Assembly (NCBI RefSeq): GCF_965223285.1
Contig: NZ_OZ244997.1
Location: forward strand, 62,001-126,000
Length of the DNA stretch: 64,000 nt
Source: Leptofilum sp965223285
Lineage (GTDB): Bacteria; Chloroflexota; Anaerolineae; Promineifilales; Promineifilaceae
Direction: 5' to 3'
Within the stretch, counting starts at the first letter, position 1; every line of letters starts with the position of its first letter. Both the position numbers and the translations under genes were made by a program. Of the stretch, positions 17,527 through 26,803 are shown in pieces. The notes under the pieces are model-generated. The model was not told the DNA's origin. It was given only the letters and a program-made list of their open reading frames with translations, and did no database searches.

Positions 17527-18279
17527 ATGTCTCGCCCATACACTATAGACCTGCCCAGCTTTGCTGGCCCTCTGGATTTACTACTCCACCTCATCGAGCG
17601 CCAAGAGCTTGATATTACTGTCATCTCCCTCGCCAAAGTAACCGATCAATATCTGGAACAAATTGAACAGCTCAAGCAAAATCGGATCGAGCAACTGATT
17701 GATTTTCTGGTGGTGGCAGCGCGGCTGGTGCAAATTAAGAGCCGCGCATTGCTGCCGCAAACGCCCATCATCATAGAGGGAGAAGAAGAGGAAGATCCAG
17801 CAGAAGCGTTGCTGCGTCAGCTACGCGAGTACAAGCAGTTTAAGCAGGCGGCCCAATGGCTGCACGCGCGGGAAGAACAGGGGTTACGCACTTACTTGCG
17901 GGTCGCCCCGCCCCCCAAGCTAGAAGGACGACTGGACATGAGCGGGGTGACGATTGATTCGTTGTTAACGGCCGTTCGCAATGCCCTGGCGCGGGTAGAG
18001 GATTTAGAAGAAAGTGTAGCCATCGTGCAGCCGCGCCGCATCACTATAGAAGGGCAAATTGGCAGATTGCGCCAGCGAGCCAAGCAAGGCACCGCCTTTG
18101 GCTTTACCGACTTGCTCTCAGCAGACACCAGCCGCATAGAGATTTCAATTACGCTATTGGCCGTGCTGGAACTCATCAAGCGGCGCGAGATTTCGGCCAG
18201 CCAATCGGAGCTTTTTGGTCGGATTGAGTTACGTGCCAATCCCGAAATGCCAGAAAATGTGGAAACGACCGTTGCCTGA
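17527..18279 (+). CDS. scpA: Segregation and condensation protein A
   Basis: 250 residues matching ScpA, the kleisin that bridges SMC heads in the chromosome-condensing SMC-ScpAB complex. The N-terminus is typical: FAGPLDLLLHLIERQELDI at residues 9-27, then VTDQYLEQI. An acidic linker (EGEEEEDPAEALLRQLREYK) follows at about residues 84-103, and a winged-helix C-terminus has VAVLELIKRRE-like residues (LLAVLELIKRREI). The length is normal. No scpB follows; the next gene is the NACHT protein, so the usual scpAB pairing is absent here. Confidence 0.93.
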   Translation: MSRPYTIDLPSFAGPLDLLLHLIERQELDITVISLAKVTDQYLEQIEQLKQNRIEQLIDFLVVAARLVQIKSRALLPQTPIIIEGEEEEDPAEALLRQLREYKQFKQAAQWLHAREEQGLRTYLRVAPPPKLEGRLDMSGVTIDSLLTAVRNALARVEDLEESVAIVQPRRITIEGQIGRLRQRAKQGTAFGFTDLLSADTSRIEISITLLAVLELIKRREISASQSELFGRIELRANPEMPENVETTVA

Positions 18280-18360
18280 CCGTCCATATTTGCCCTGTAC
18301 TCTTAACCAAATTCGGGAAGTGGGAGCCTCGTTTTTTTCCTCCTGCCCCAATGCGGCCTT

Positions 18361-18417
18361 CGGCAAGGCGGGGCACCTGCCGCAGCACGGGAGTGAAGAC
18401 CTGCCCGCAGCACGAGG
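18361..18417 (+). repeat. Imperfect direct repeat, left copy
   Basis: It starts CGGCAAGGCGGGGCACCTGC and includes GAAGACCTGCCC. A diverged copy in the same orientation lies at 21014-21067, sharing CGGCAAGGCGGG, CAGC.GGGAGT and GAAGACCTGCCC. The two copies bracket the NACHT gene. It could be a dispersed genomic repeat or a trace of how that gene arrived. Confidence 0.6.
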
Positions 18418-18527
18418 ATTTCTTCCTTTGGTCGAAATGACGGGTTTGCGACGAGAAGTGGCATTTTTGAGTGGCTAATTCCTGTCGCCACCCCTTTTTC
18501 TTGCTACAATAGCGCCTAAAGGCAATT

Positions 18528-20900
18528 ATGAATCTCTCTGCGACTTGGCGCAAAAGACTTTATTGGCTCACCTGGGGGCTGCTGATCATCATTGGCCTAG
18601 CAGCGGCCGTTGCCCTGTGGCAGTGGTACGACAGCGGCGGAGGCTTTGAAGCTGTTTACGTAGCCGTTGGTGTACTTTTAGCCGGATTGTGGGCTGCCAA
18701 CCGCTTCCTCGCCCGCCAACAAACAGACGAACCAACCAACAAACAAACTTACCAACCCCTGCCCCCCGACCCACAACCCTTGGTCCAATGGCGGCAGCAA
18801 ATGAATGCCCACTTTGCGCTGGAAGAGCTGCGTAGTTTGGTTTTTGATTTGGGAATTACGTTTGACAATCTGGCTGGGGGAACGTTAGATGGCAAAATCG
18901 TTTCTCTGCTGGAACATGCCCAACACCACAACCAACTGCTGCAACTTCATGCCAAACTTAAGCAACTGCGCCCGCATGTCATTTGGCCGAACCCCGGCCA
19001 GCAAACTTTTGCCCACGATGACCGTAACCGGGCTAATTTCCTCAATTTGGTGCAATCTTCCTGGATTGATGGCTTTTTGCACCAGTCGTTGCACCGGGAA
19101 GTTTTGAAGCTGACCCTGAGCTACCAGCCGGATGCTGTGCCGCAGCGGGCCTGGAGGATGGTGTTGCAACAAACGGGGCAAAGCGACCAGACAATTCCCC
19201 AAGAGCAATCGATTCGGGAGGTTTTTGAGCGAAATGGTCGCAGCCTGCTCCTATTGGGCGACCCCGGCAGCGGTAAGACGATTACGATGCTGCAACTGGC
19301 CGAGGAATTGGTGAAGCTGGCCCAAGATGACCCTAACCAACCGATGCCTGTTGTTCTCAATTTGTCCTCTTGGGCGCAGGAGAAACCGCCGCTGGTGGAA
19401 TGGTTGGTTGAGGAAATATTTGTGCAGTATGGCGTGGCGCGGGAACTGGGACGAAGCTGGATTGCCCAAAACCAGCTACTGTACCTGCTAGATGGCCTGG
19501 ACGAAGTAGCTGCCGATGCCCGCGATGGTTGCATTGCGGCGATAAATGCGTTTAAGGCAGCCTATCCGGTGGAAATGCTGGTGTGCAGCCGGATTAAGGA
19601 TTACGAGGTGCTGCACAACCGTCTGCACCTGGGGGCGGCCATTCGCATCCAGCCACTGACCGATGCCCAGGTAGACGACTTTTTGGGCCAGCCAGGGTTG
19701 GAAATGCAAGCGGTGCGGGCGATGTTGAAAACCGATCCTACCTTGCGCGAATTAACCCAAAGCCCGTTGCTGCTAAACGTGATGGTCTTAGCTTACCAAA
19801 GAAAAAGTATGACTGACTTACAAGCCATGACTACCGTGGAAGCCCGTCGCCAGCATCTTATTGATACCTATGTGACAGCTATGTTCCATCGCCGTTCAAT
19901 AACTGCCAGTCACTCTTATAGCGAGGCCGAGGTTCGCCATTGGCTGACTTGGTTGGCAAGTAGTATGGGGATGCACCAAGTGAGTGTCTTTTACGTTGAG
20001 CGACTACAACCAACTTGGTTACCTATCCCTGATCTATTTCGACGCTATAGGCAAATTTATGGGATGATTTTTAGGCTGACCACCGGGCTTATGGGAGGAC
20101 TTGTTGGGATGTTATATGGACTAATGATTGGGGTATATACTGAATATGGTGGAATTGTTGGGCTTTTAGGATTGGTGTCTGGACTTTATTTTGGGCGATT
20201 TGACTGGAAGGAAAATGAATCAATTACATTAATTGAAGAACTGACATGGCGCCTTCCTGTTTACCGGGATCTGAAATCTGTTATCAAAAGCAAACCCAAA
20301 AGCCCTTTTTTGGTCCTGCTGTTTGCTATTATTTATGGAGTGCTTTTTGGCCCTACGTTCGGATTGAGATTCCTGTTAATACTAGGAGTGAGTGTTGGAT
20401 TGGGTTTTGGATTGCATGTTTCTTATCAAGTGAAAGAAACGCGGAAACGTTTACTCCCAAATCAAGGAATACGTAGTTCCCTAAGCAATGGTTGCCTATT
20501 TGGGATTTTGTATGGGTTAAGTTATGGGCTCTTGTTCATGTTAAGTGTCGGGATGTTGGTTGGGCTGATTGTCGGGTATAGGCTTGGCCCCAGTGTCGGA
20601 TTGAGATTTGTAATACTCTTTGGTCTGATTCATGGGTTAGTTTCTGGAGTGAATATTGGGCTATTAAACTTTGGCGGAGAGGCGGTAGTTCAACATTATA
20701 TAGTACGTTGGTTGATGGCACGGGCGAATATGCTACCTTATCCATTGCGGGACAAAAAGCTCGTTGATTTTCTGGACGCCATGGTGGACCAAATTCTAAT
20801 GCGTCGTGCTGGTGGGGGGTATCTTTTTGTTCATCGCGCCCTTCTGGAGCATTTTGCCGCTCAGTTGCCCTATTTTGCTGGGGAACAAGAAGAGCATTAA
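18528..20900 (+). CDS. Membrane-anchored EAD-NACHT STAND NTPase
   Basis: 790 residues. Two N-terminal transmembrane helices (about 12-34 and 43-62) are followed by an effector-associated-domain-like segment (residues about 90-145; HFALEELRSLVFDLGITFDN, then KIVSLLEHAQ). The NACHT NTPase follows, with Walker A LLLLGDPGSGKT near residue 240 and Walker B LLYLLDGLDE near residue 322. The last third is a chain of Gly-rich hydrophobic segments (GLMGGLVGMLYGLMIG). EADs are known from bacterial conflict systems, where they recruit separate effectors. The 3' half is AT-rich with no ACGGCCGT, and direct repeats flank the gene, suggesting transfer. It is a candidate antiphage or cell-death sensor; its trigger and partner are unknown. 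Confidence 0.78.
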   Translation: MNLSATWRKRLYWLTWGLLIIIGLAAAVALWQWYDSGGGFEAVYVAVGVLLAGLWAANRFLARQQTDEPTNKQTYQPLPPDPQPLVQWRQQMNAHFALEELRSLVFDLGITFDNLAGGTLDGKIVSLLEHAQHHNQLLQLHAKLKQLRPHVIWPNPGQQTFAHDDRNRANFLNLVQSSWIDGFLHQSLHREVLKLTLSYQPDAVPQRAWRMVLQQTGQSDQTIPQEQSIREVFERNGRSLLLLGDPGSGKTITMLQLAEELVKLAQDDPNQPMPVVLNLSSWAQEKPPLVEWLVEEIFVQYGVARELGRSWIAQNQLLYLLDGLDEVAADARDGCIAAINAFKAAYPVEMLVCSRIKDYEVLHNRLHLGAAIRIQPLTDAQVDDFLGQPGLEMQAVRAMLKTDPTLRELTQSPLLLNVMVLAYQRKSMTDLQAMTTVEARRQHLIDTYVTAMFHRRSITASHSYSEAEVRHWLTWLASSMGMHQVSVFYVERLQPTWLPIPDLFRRYRQIYGMIFRLTTGLMGGLVGMLYGLMIGVYTEYGGIVGLLGLVSGLYFGRFDWKENESITLIEELTWRLPVYRDLKSVIKSKPKSPFLVLLFAIIYGVLFGPTFGLRFLLILGVSVGLGFGLHVSYQVKETRKRLLPNQGIRSSLSNGCLFGILYGLSYGLLFMLSVGMLVGLIVGYRLGPSVGLRFVILFGLIHGLVSGVNIGLLNFGGEAVVQHYIVRWLMARANMLPYPLRDKKLVDFLDAMVDQILMRRAGGGYLFVHRALLEHFAAQLPYFAGEQEEH

Positions 20901-21013
20901 ACGGTAACCGGTTTACCGAATGCGGATGCTAAATCAAATCGTGGATATAGGCCCCGGCCGTCTACCATGCAAGCATCTGCTACTTACCACGCAATTCATT
21001 CAGTCAAGTTAAG

Positions 21014-21067
21014 CGGCAAGGCGGGACGCTTGCAACAGCGGGAGTATGAAGACCTGCCCAAAGCAGG
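21014..21067 (+). repeat. Imperfect direct repeat, right copy
   Basis: The partner of 18361-18417, same orientation, between the NACHT gene and the stop of the VanZ-like gene. Shared blocks are CGGCAAGGCGGG, GGGAGT and GAAGACCTGCCC; the interior has small differences and a 2-base insertion. A short possible hairpin (CGGTAA/TTACCG) at 20902-20918 lies just after the NACHT stop. Confidence 0.6.
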
Positions 21068-21074
21068 GTGCTCA

Positions 21075-21461
21075 TCATGCTGTTGCTGCCCAACCGTGCC
21101 GATGCAACAGCCATAGGCAGGAAAGTGCTCCGCACATATCAATGACCACATCCACCAACGTACCGTTGCGGCCAGGGACAAAGGTTTGGTGGAACTCATC
21201 GCTGAGTGCATAGAGAAACACGATAAGGAAGGTGGTGAGATACGGCCGTTGCCAATCCAACACTGCCCGAAAAGCCAACAAAGCCAGGACGCCGTACGCT
21301 AAAAAGTGCCCCAGCTTCTTGAAAGTCAAATCCCACAACCCAAAATCAGGCAAATCCACCGCTGGTTGATGCGAGGCAAAAAAAATGACCCCCATCGCCA
21401 ATAGCAATGGCAGCCATCGCCCCCACCAGGTGCCTCTCTGGGCCAAAATCCACCTTTTCAA
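21075..21461 (-). CDS. VanZ-like membrane protein
   Basis: 128 residues with the VanZ family pattern: F.S.QP near residue 28, KKLGHFLAYGVLALL at about 48-62, YALSDEFHQTFVPGRNGTLVDVVID at about 84-108, and four hydrophobic segments. The family is named for teicoplanin resistance but is widespread, and most members have no known role. The start appears to be TTG with AGGGGG four bases upstream. It runs opposite to the NACHT gene. Confidence 0.8.
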   Translation of the reverse strand: MKRWILAQRGTWWGRWLPLLLAMGVIFFASHQPAVDLPDFGLWDLTFKKLGHFLAYGVLALLAFRAVLDWQRPYLTTFLIVFLYALSDEFHQTFVPGRNGTLVDVVIDMCGALSCLWLLHRHGWAATA

Positions 21462-21523
21462 GCTACCCCCTACAAGTCACAGCAAACGTGTCCGCTTATT
21501 CTTAAAATCATCTTGTGATTTAC

Positions 21524-21922
21524 CTACCACCACATACGTTCTTTACCCATCTGGTAAATCGTCCAAAAAACAAACGCGGCCAGCCCTATTGGCACCAAAA
21601 AGCGAATGGCGGTGAGGCCACCAACTAATACCATTGCGCCTAAAAAAAGAACGGTACCCACCACAATGAGCCGCAGCTTTATTGGGTCAATACCGGTTTG
21701 CACTTGCGATTTAGCACGAACGCGCTGGGCGCGGCGGCAGCTATTCAGGTTGCCAATGCGCATCACGTCGCCGCTTAGTTGCCACTGGCAGCCACATGCC
21801 TGGCACTGGTAACAAACGCGGGCGGGTTGCCCTGTTTCTACATCGGTTCGCTTTAGAATTTGCCCACCACAATGGTCACAATCGTAGCCACTGTCATTCC
21901 AGGTAGTTTCTGTTTTTATCAT
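21524..21922 (-). CDS. Zinc-ribbon protein with two membrane helices
   Basis: 132 residues. The N-terminus has CDHCGG (residues 15-20) and CYQCQACGC (about 37-45), enough for one zinc ribbon. Two hydrophobic helices follow (LRLIVVGTVLFLGAMVLVGG and IRFLVPIGLAAFVFWTIY), and the protein ends KERMWW. No known family is recognised. It runs in the same direction as the VanZ-like gene 62 bp away. Confidence 0.6.
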   Translation of the reverse strand: MIKTETTWNDSGYDCDHCGGQILKRTDVETGQPARVCYQCQACGCQWQLSGDVMRIGNLNSCRRAQRVRAKSQVQTGIDPIKLRLIVVGTVLFLGAMVLVGGLTAIRFLVPIGLAAFVFWTIYQMGKERMWW

Positions 21923-22024
21923 CTAACTATTTGCCTGTTGCATTCATTTATAAATCTATGTTAGTTGATCCGACTGAATACGCAAGCAAGATTTAGATGA
22001 TTCAAAGCAAATCCCAAGAAACGT

Positions 22025-22486
22025 TCATTCTTGTTTGATTCGTTCGCACGTTTCTAGCAGCAGGTTGTAGTTGCTGTTGTGGCTCACATAAATAAACCCA
22101 CCACACATTTCACAGGAAGTTTGGTACTCCATTACAGAGCCAGCTACTTGTTCCCACGGCTCTAGCTGGTGTCCATGAATAGATGCCCACGCTTCTGCCT
22201 CGCACATTTGGCGTTCCAGAAAGTCTGCTTGCTCTTGTTGGGCAGCTTCATCATGATCAGCGGCAGCTTCTACCAGGGCACGTACGGCCGTTCCTTGCAC
22301 CAAATTATCAGGTACACCATCCGGCAACCCCTCTACCTTGTGCAGCAGATGCTGCAAGACAACACCAATCTCTCGACGGGTGGCTTCGTCATAACGGGGC
22401 ACCAGGGAGCCTTCCTCAAGCAAGCCAATCAGGTAACGGATAGACATTTTCAAATGAGTTAGTTCAATTTCTGCGGATTTTGACAT
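22025..22486 (-). CDS. Hypothetical protein with C-terminal CxxC
   Basis: 153 residues, soluble, mostly helical and acidic. The last 35 residues contain SCEMCGGFIYV and a later Cys (LLLETCERI), suggesting a small metal site near the end. No membrane segment, signal peptide or recognised domain was seen. It is an isolated gene between two others on the same strand. Confidence 0.55.
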   Translation of the reverse strand: MSKSAEIELTHLKMSIRYLIGLLEEGSLVPRYDEATRREIGVVLQHLLHKVEGLPDGVPDNLVQGTAVRALVEAAADHDEAAQQEQADFLERQMCEAEAWASIHGHQLEPWEQVAGSVMEYQTSCEMCGGFIYVSHNSNYNLLLETCERIKQE

Positions 22487-22584
22487 ACTTCTGCCTCTTG
22501 GTTGTGATTTTGGACAGCTTTATTTTGGCATGAGACGGCCGTCTTCACCAGAGGAAGTTTGTACCGTTCCCAACTAATGCTGGG

Positions 22585-23385
22585 CTACAAACTGTTGAAT
22601 TGGGCACGAAGCATATCTCGTTCGGCCGTTTTGCGGGCAATTTTACGTTCCAGTTCCTCCGCCATTTCTGCCAGCAAATCGCGCCCTTCCCGCTGTGCCA
22701 ACTTCACTTGCAGTGCCAAATCCACCATGGAGCGATTGGGTAAATTTTGCAGCTCATTATCAATGCTACGCAGGCGACGGCGGCACCGCTCAATCTCCTC
22801 CTGAAGTGCTTGAGCCATCTCTTTGTCTGGCGGCTGCTCAGATTGCCGTCGGCTTTGGTGAGCCTCTAGCTCTTCTGCCAAGGCCATTAGCTCCACCATG
22901 CTTTGCGCCTGGTAGGCATCATTAATCGCCGCCATCTTGTCGGTACGATATTGGCGGTCAGCCTCGTCGATGGCTAAATCTGGATGGAATTGGCGAGCCA
23001 GTTGGCGGTACATTTTCTTGAGCTGAGCCTGGGTAGCGGCTGGTGGGGGTGGTAGTGGTTTGGGAACGGCCGTTTCTGGCGATTGCTGCCACGTTTGCCT
23101 GAACTGTTCCTCAACGGGCTCAAAGGTGGCGTCTGAATTGGCAAATGATTGCTGGTGGCGCAGCAGCTTGATGCGCGTTAGATAGCTGTTTACTTCTGAT
23201 TCCAGCGTCGCCAACTGGTCTAGAAGCTGCCCCACGTGCGCCTCAAAGCGAAACTCAAATGCTTCTACGTCCTCAAGCTGACTGTTAAGCTCGGCCTCTG
23301 CCTCGGCCAGTTCCAGGCGCAAGGCATCCAGCTCCTGACGAAGCCGCTTTACTTTTTCGGCTGTGCTTTCAGCGAAGTGAGACAT
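22585..23385 (-). CDS. Coiled-coil protein with a J-domain-like segment
   Basis: 266 residues. Residues 5-85 are a long coiled coil (KVKRLRQELDALRLELAEAE). Residues about 125-170 look like a J domain: LKKMYRQLARQFHPDLA, with the HPD tripeptide, then KMAAINDAYQA. A second coiled coil runs from about 185 to the end. The J-like part suggests it stimulates an Hsp70 partner, but the setting between coiled coils is unusual for DnaJ and no chaperone gene is nearby. Confidence 0.7.
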   Translation of the reverse strand: MSHFAESTAEKVKRLRQELDALRLELAEAEAELNSQLEDVEAFEFRFEAHVGQLLDQLATLESEVNSYLTRIKLLRHQQSFANSDATFEPVEEQFRQTWQQSPETAVPKPLPPPPAATQAQLKKMYRQLARQFHPDLAIDEADRQYRTDKMAAINDAYQAQSMVELMALAEELEAHQSRRQSEQPPDKEMAQALQEEIERCRRRLRSIDNELQNLPNRSMVDLALQVKLAQREGRDLLAEMAEELERKIARKTAERDMLRAQFNSL

Positions 23386-23489
23386 AGTTTTAGTTTACCG
23401 CAAAACAGTTTTGTGTGAAGTAGTTGGCCCTGGGTTTTCCTCAACAACTGTTCATCCTTTACCCCCAAAATCTCAAGTACAATGGTTGC

Positions 23490-24845
23490 ATGACGCGCAA
23501 ACGGATATTGTGGCTGGGTCTGATTGGGCTGCTTTTAGTGGGCAGCATTAGTCTTTACTTGCTGTACCCGCGCCTCATCCTGGCCACTCACGCCCGTTAT
23601 CCCAAGGCTGTGCCAAATCGGCTACTTTTTTTGGTGGCCACGCCGCTGCCGACAGCCCTGCCTGCGCCAACGGCCGTTGCTGACAGTAATCAGTTAGCCG
23701 TAATCAGTGAACAGCTAGCGATTTTGCAGCCAACGATTACGCCATCCCCGACAGCTACCTTGCCTCCCACATTTACGCCCCAATCCTCAATCTCCGATCC
23801 TTCGGCAAGCTCAGGGCAGGCTCTCCAATCGCCTTCACCGGAACCAACAGCTATCAACGCCCCCCTGCCGCCAACCGTCACGCCCTTGCCAACGGCCGTT
23901 CGCCTGGAGAATATCGACATTATCCCCCAAAAATTCAACAACTGCGGCCCCGCCAACCTGGCCATCACCTTGGGGTATCATGGTGTTGTGGTGGATCAGC
24001 TTGACGTCGGGGGGCTTATCAAGCCTAATTACGATGATCGCAATGTGAGCCCTTGGGAATTAGTGGATTATGTCAATAATGAAACATCAATGGGGGCGCG
24101 TTACTTTGTGGGCGGAGATGTGAACCTGCTCAAGCAGCTTATCGCTGCGGGCTACCCAGTCATCATCGAAAAAGGGCTGTACCCCAATGCTTGGGAAGGG
24201 TGGATGGGACATTACCTCACGCTGGTTGGCTATGATGACAGCAGCCAGGAGTTCATTAGCCTGGATACATTTTTGGGGCCATGGGATGGCAGCGGGCGGC
24301 GCGACAGCTACGAAACCATTCACGAATTTTGGCAGCAGTTCAACCACACCTTCATTCTCGTCTATCCGCCGGAGGATGAGTCAGATATTCTGGCTTTGCT
24401 ACCGTCAAAACTCAATGATCCCGTCACTATGTGGTCGCAGGCTGCCATAGCCAATCAGGAATTGACGGTGAGTCAACCAGACAATCCCTACGTTTGGTTC
24501 AATCTAGGCAGCAGTTTGGTGCATCTTTCTAACCTCGTCGGCGATCCGTCACTGCCGGAGAGTGCGGCGGCGGCTTTTGACCAGGCGCGTACCGTGGGCT
24601 TGCCGTGGCGCATGTTGTGGTACCAGTTTGAACCGTATGAGGCGTATTTGGCAAACGGCCGTATCGACGACGTACTCACGCTTTCAGATGCCATCCTCTC
24701 CACAGAAGGCGGTCAGAATGTGGAAGAAACGTACCTTTATCGCAGCTATGCCTACACAGCTTTGGGGGATGAAACGGCCGCTGCTGCCGCGTTAGATAGG
24801 GCTTTAGAACTGAACCCAAATTTGGAAACGGCCGTTTCAGACTGA
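23490..24845 (+). CDS. C39-like peptidase with TPR tail, membrane-anchored
   Basis: About 451 residues. An N-terminal hydrophobic helix (LWLGLIGLLLVGSISLYLLY) is followed by a Pro/Thr/Ser-rich linker, then a C39-like papain-fold domain with Cys in NNCGPANLA, His in MGHYLTLVGYDD and Asp in SLDTFLG. The C-terminus has TPR-type helices (NPYVWFNLGSSLV, LYRSYAYTALGDETAAAAALDRAL). The ATG at 23490 gives the cleanest N-terminus. The linker contains two intergenic-type repeats: TAATCAG-type near 23690 and CCTTCGGCAAGCTCAGGG near 23800. The peptidase substrate is unknown. Confidence 0.75.
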   Translation: MTRKRILWLGLIGLLLVGSISLYLLYPRLILATHARYPKAVPNRLLFLVATPLPTALPAPTAVADSNQLAVISEQLAILQPTITPSPTATLPPTFTPQSSISDPSASSGQALQSPSPEPTAINAPLPPTVTPLPTAVRLENIDIIPQKFNNCGPANLAITLGYHGVVVDQLDVGGLIKPNYDDRNVSPWELVDYVNNETSMGARYFVGGDVNLLKQLIAAGYPVIIEKGLYPNAWEGWMGHYLTLVGYDDSSQEFISLDTFLGPWDGSGRRDSYETIHEFWQQFNHTFILVYPPEDESDILALLPSKLNDPVTMWSQAAIANQELTVSQPDNPYVWFNLGSSLVHLSNLVGDPSLPESAAAAFDQARTVGLPWRMLWYQFEPYEAYLANGRIDDVLTLSDAILSTEGGQNVEETYLYRSYAYTALGDETAAAAALDRALELNPNLETAVSD

Positions 24846-24880
24846 AAACCCTCTTTTCCTCCGTACCCTCGGTGGCAAAT

Positions 24881-26053
24881 TCAATTTTCATCAAAAAAGC
24901 GAGTCACGCGCTCGATGAACAGATCATCTGCCTGGCCGCGAAAGGTGTGCGGCGTGGCGTAGTAGGTGAAGCATTCCACTGGTTTTTCCAGTGTCCGCAG
25001 CCGCTCACATAAATTCTGGCTCCAGATAATGGGCACGATTTCGTCCGCCTCGCTGTGGTGGATGCTAATCGGCGTCTTGATGCGATCTAAAAAGTAGATG
25101 GGAGAGATTTCCCCCAATTGAGCATCGCTGGCAGCCAGTTCAAACGAGCCAGTTGCCCCACCCGACCAAACCAGGATTTTCTCATAGTTTTGTCGCTCGT
25201 CACCGCTCATCGCCCCGTAAAGAACGGCCGCACGCAAATAAGACTCATTGTTCACGGCGAGAACTCGTAACGTCACGCCGCCACCCATGCTGTGCCCCCA
25301 CAAATGAATGCGATCTTCATCCGCCCGCCGCAGGTAGCCCAGCGGGTCCTGGCTTTGCTCCCGAATAATCGCTATCAGGTTCAGCACGTCAACTGCGTAC
25401 CCAACCCGGTATGGATTTGGCCCCGCATCTGACGGCGGATAGTTGCGAAAATTGGGGTGAATGACAAAGTAACCTGCCTCTGCCAGCGCATCTGCATACC
25501 GTTGGGTGTAGGCCAACGTGTCGTATTCGGCCGGATCGATATAGCCGTGCAGCACCAGAGCCACGGGGAAATCGGTACCCTCGTTGGGTACATTCATGAA
25601 ACCATAAACGGTCAGTCCGTCGCTGGGGTAAGTAATCAGGTAACGTGTAAACAGATCGTTCTCCTCCAGCGTGTCGATGATCTCCAATTCCCCGCCTCCG
25701 TAGCTCCGCGCCGTCAATGCCTCAATGGTCAAATCGGCATAAGGATTTGGCGTGGGCAGTGGCAAGGTTGCGGTAGGCGGCACAGATGTAGGAGATTCGA
25801 GAACCTGACCTGAGTTTGCCGAAGGATTGGAGCTTGGAGGTTGTGTTGCAGTTGCTGGCAACGCCTCTACATGGTTACTGCTTACCGATAACTTTTCATC
25901 ATCTACCGTTAACGTGGGTTCTGGCTCAGACTGCGGCTGGGGTACAAAGGTCGGCGGCTGCAAGTCGTTCGGGGTGACGGGCTGGGAAGCGCAAGCGGCC
26001 AGCCAGCAGCTAATCAACAGGAAAAAACAGTTTCGTTTCCACCAAACCTTCAT
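24881..26053 (-). CDS. Lipoprotein alpha/beta hydrolase (prolyl-oligopeptidase-like)
   Basis: About 390 residues. The N-terminus is a lipoprotein signal with lipobox WLAAC, then a Pro/Ser/Thr-rich linker of about 80 residues. The hydrolase domain has ALVLHGYIDP (oxyanion region), the nucleophile in LWGHSMGGG, Asp in HSEADEIVPI and His in YATPHTF. I chose the ATG at 26053 because it starts directly at the signal peptide. The linker carries repeat-derived segments (ACCTGAGTTTGCCGAAGG near 25809 and GGTAAGCAGTAA near 25880) like those in the neighbouring C39-like gene. It is divergent from the response regulator. Confidence 0.82.
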   Translation of the reverse strand: MKVWWKRNCFFLLISCWLAACASQPVTPNDLQPPTFVPQPQSEPEPTLTVDDEKLSVSSNHVEALPATATQPPSSNPSANSGQVLESPTSVPPTATLPLPTPNPYADLTIEALTARSYGGGELEIIDTLEENDLFTRYLITYPSDGLTVYGFMNVPNEGTDFPVALVLHGYIDPAEYDTLAYTQRYADALAEAGYFVIHPNFRNYPPSDAGPNPYRVGYAVDVLNLIAIIREQSQDPLGYLRRADEDRIHLWGHSMGGGVTLRVLAVNNESYLRAAVLYGAMSGDERQNYEKILVWSGGATGSFELAASDAQLGEISPIYFLDRIKTPISIHHSEADEIVPIIWSQNLCERLRTLEKPVECFTYYATPHTFRGQADDLFIERVTRFFDEN

Positions 26054-26126
26054 CTGGCGAGTGTAACAAAAAATGGAACGGCCGTCCTTCATGATTTTCT
26101 TAATCGGCTCTGCTACACTTCATCTT

Positions 26127-26801
26127 ATGCGCCTTTTAGTTGTAGAAGATGAACCCACCATTGCCAATTTTGTGCGCCAGGGGCTTAGCGAAGCCGGGTA
26201 TGCTGTGGATGTGGCACGTGACGGGCGCGAGGGACTAGATTATGCCCTGGCCGCCGAGTATGATGTGCTGATTCTGGACATCATGCTGCCCAAACTAGAC
26301 GGCATTCAGCTATTGCGACGATTGCGCCGCAACGGCCACAAAACGCCCGCCCTCATGCTAACCGCCCGCGACACGGTGGATCATCGGGTAGAAGGGTTAG
26401 ATGCCGGAGCCGATGATTACCTGGTAAAACCGTTTGCCTTCCCAGAACTGCTGGCGCGGGTACGGGCGTTATTACGCCGCCCGCCGCTACAAACTGGAAC
26501 CGTTCTGCAAATCGGCAATCTGCGCATGGACACAGCTCGGCACATTGTGGAGAAAAACGGCCGTCTCATTGATCTAAGCCCCCGCGAATATGCCGTGTTG
26601 GAATATTTGTTGCGCCATCCCAACCAGGTGCTTAGCCGCACCCAAATTGGGGAACACGTGTGGAATTTTGATTTCTACAATGAATCAAACGTGGTAGACG
26701 TGTACATTGGTTACCTACGCCGCAAAATTGATGAATCAGGGGAGCCATCTCTTATTCACACGGTGCGCGGCGTGGGATATTGCCTGCGCCATGAAGGATA
26801 G
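26127..26801 (+). CDS. OmpR-family response regulator
   Basis: About 224 residues: a receiver domain (acidic pair VVEDEP, phosphoacceptor Asp in VLILDIMLPKLDG, Thr in LMLTARD, Lys in YLVKPFAF), then an OmpR winged helix (LSPREYAVLEYLLRHPNQV, ending VRGVGYCLR). The ATG at 26127 begins right before the first strand. The histidine kinase starts 2 bp after its stop, so the two form one operon. Targets may include the PepSY gene downstream. Confidence 0.92.
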   Translation: MRLLVVEDEPTIANFVRQGLSEAGYAVDVARDGREGLDYALAAEYDVLILDIMLPKLDGIQLLRRLRRNGHKTPALMLTARDTVDHRVEGLDAGADDYLVKPFAFPELLARVRALLRRPPLQTGTVLQIGNLRMDTARHIVEKNGRLIDLSPREYAVLEYLLRHPNQVLSRTQIGEHVWNFDFYNESNVVDVYIGYLRRKIDESGEPSLIHTVRGVGYCLRHEG

Positions 26802-26803
26802 CT

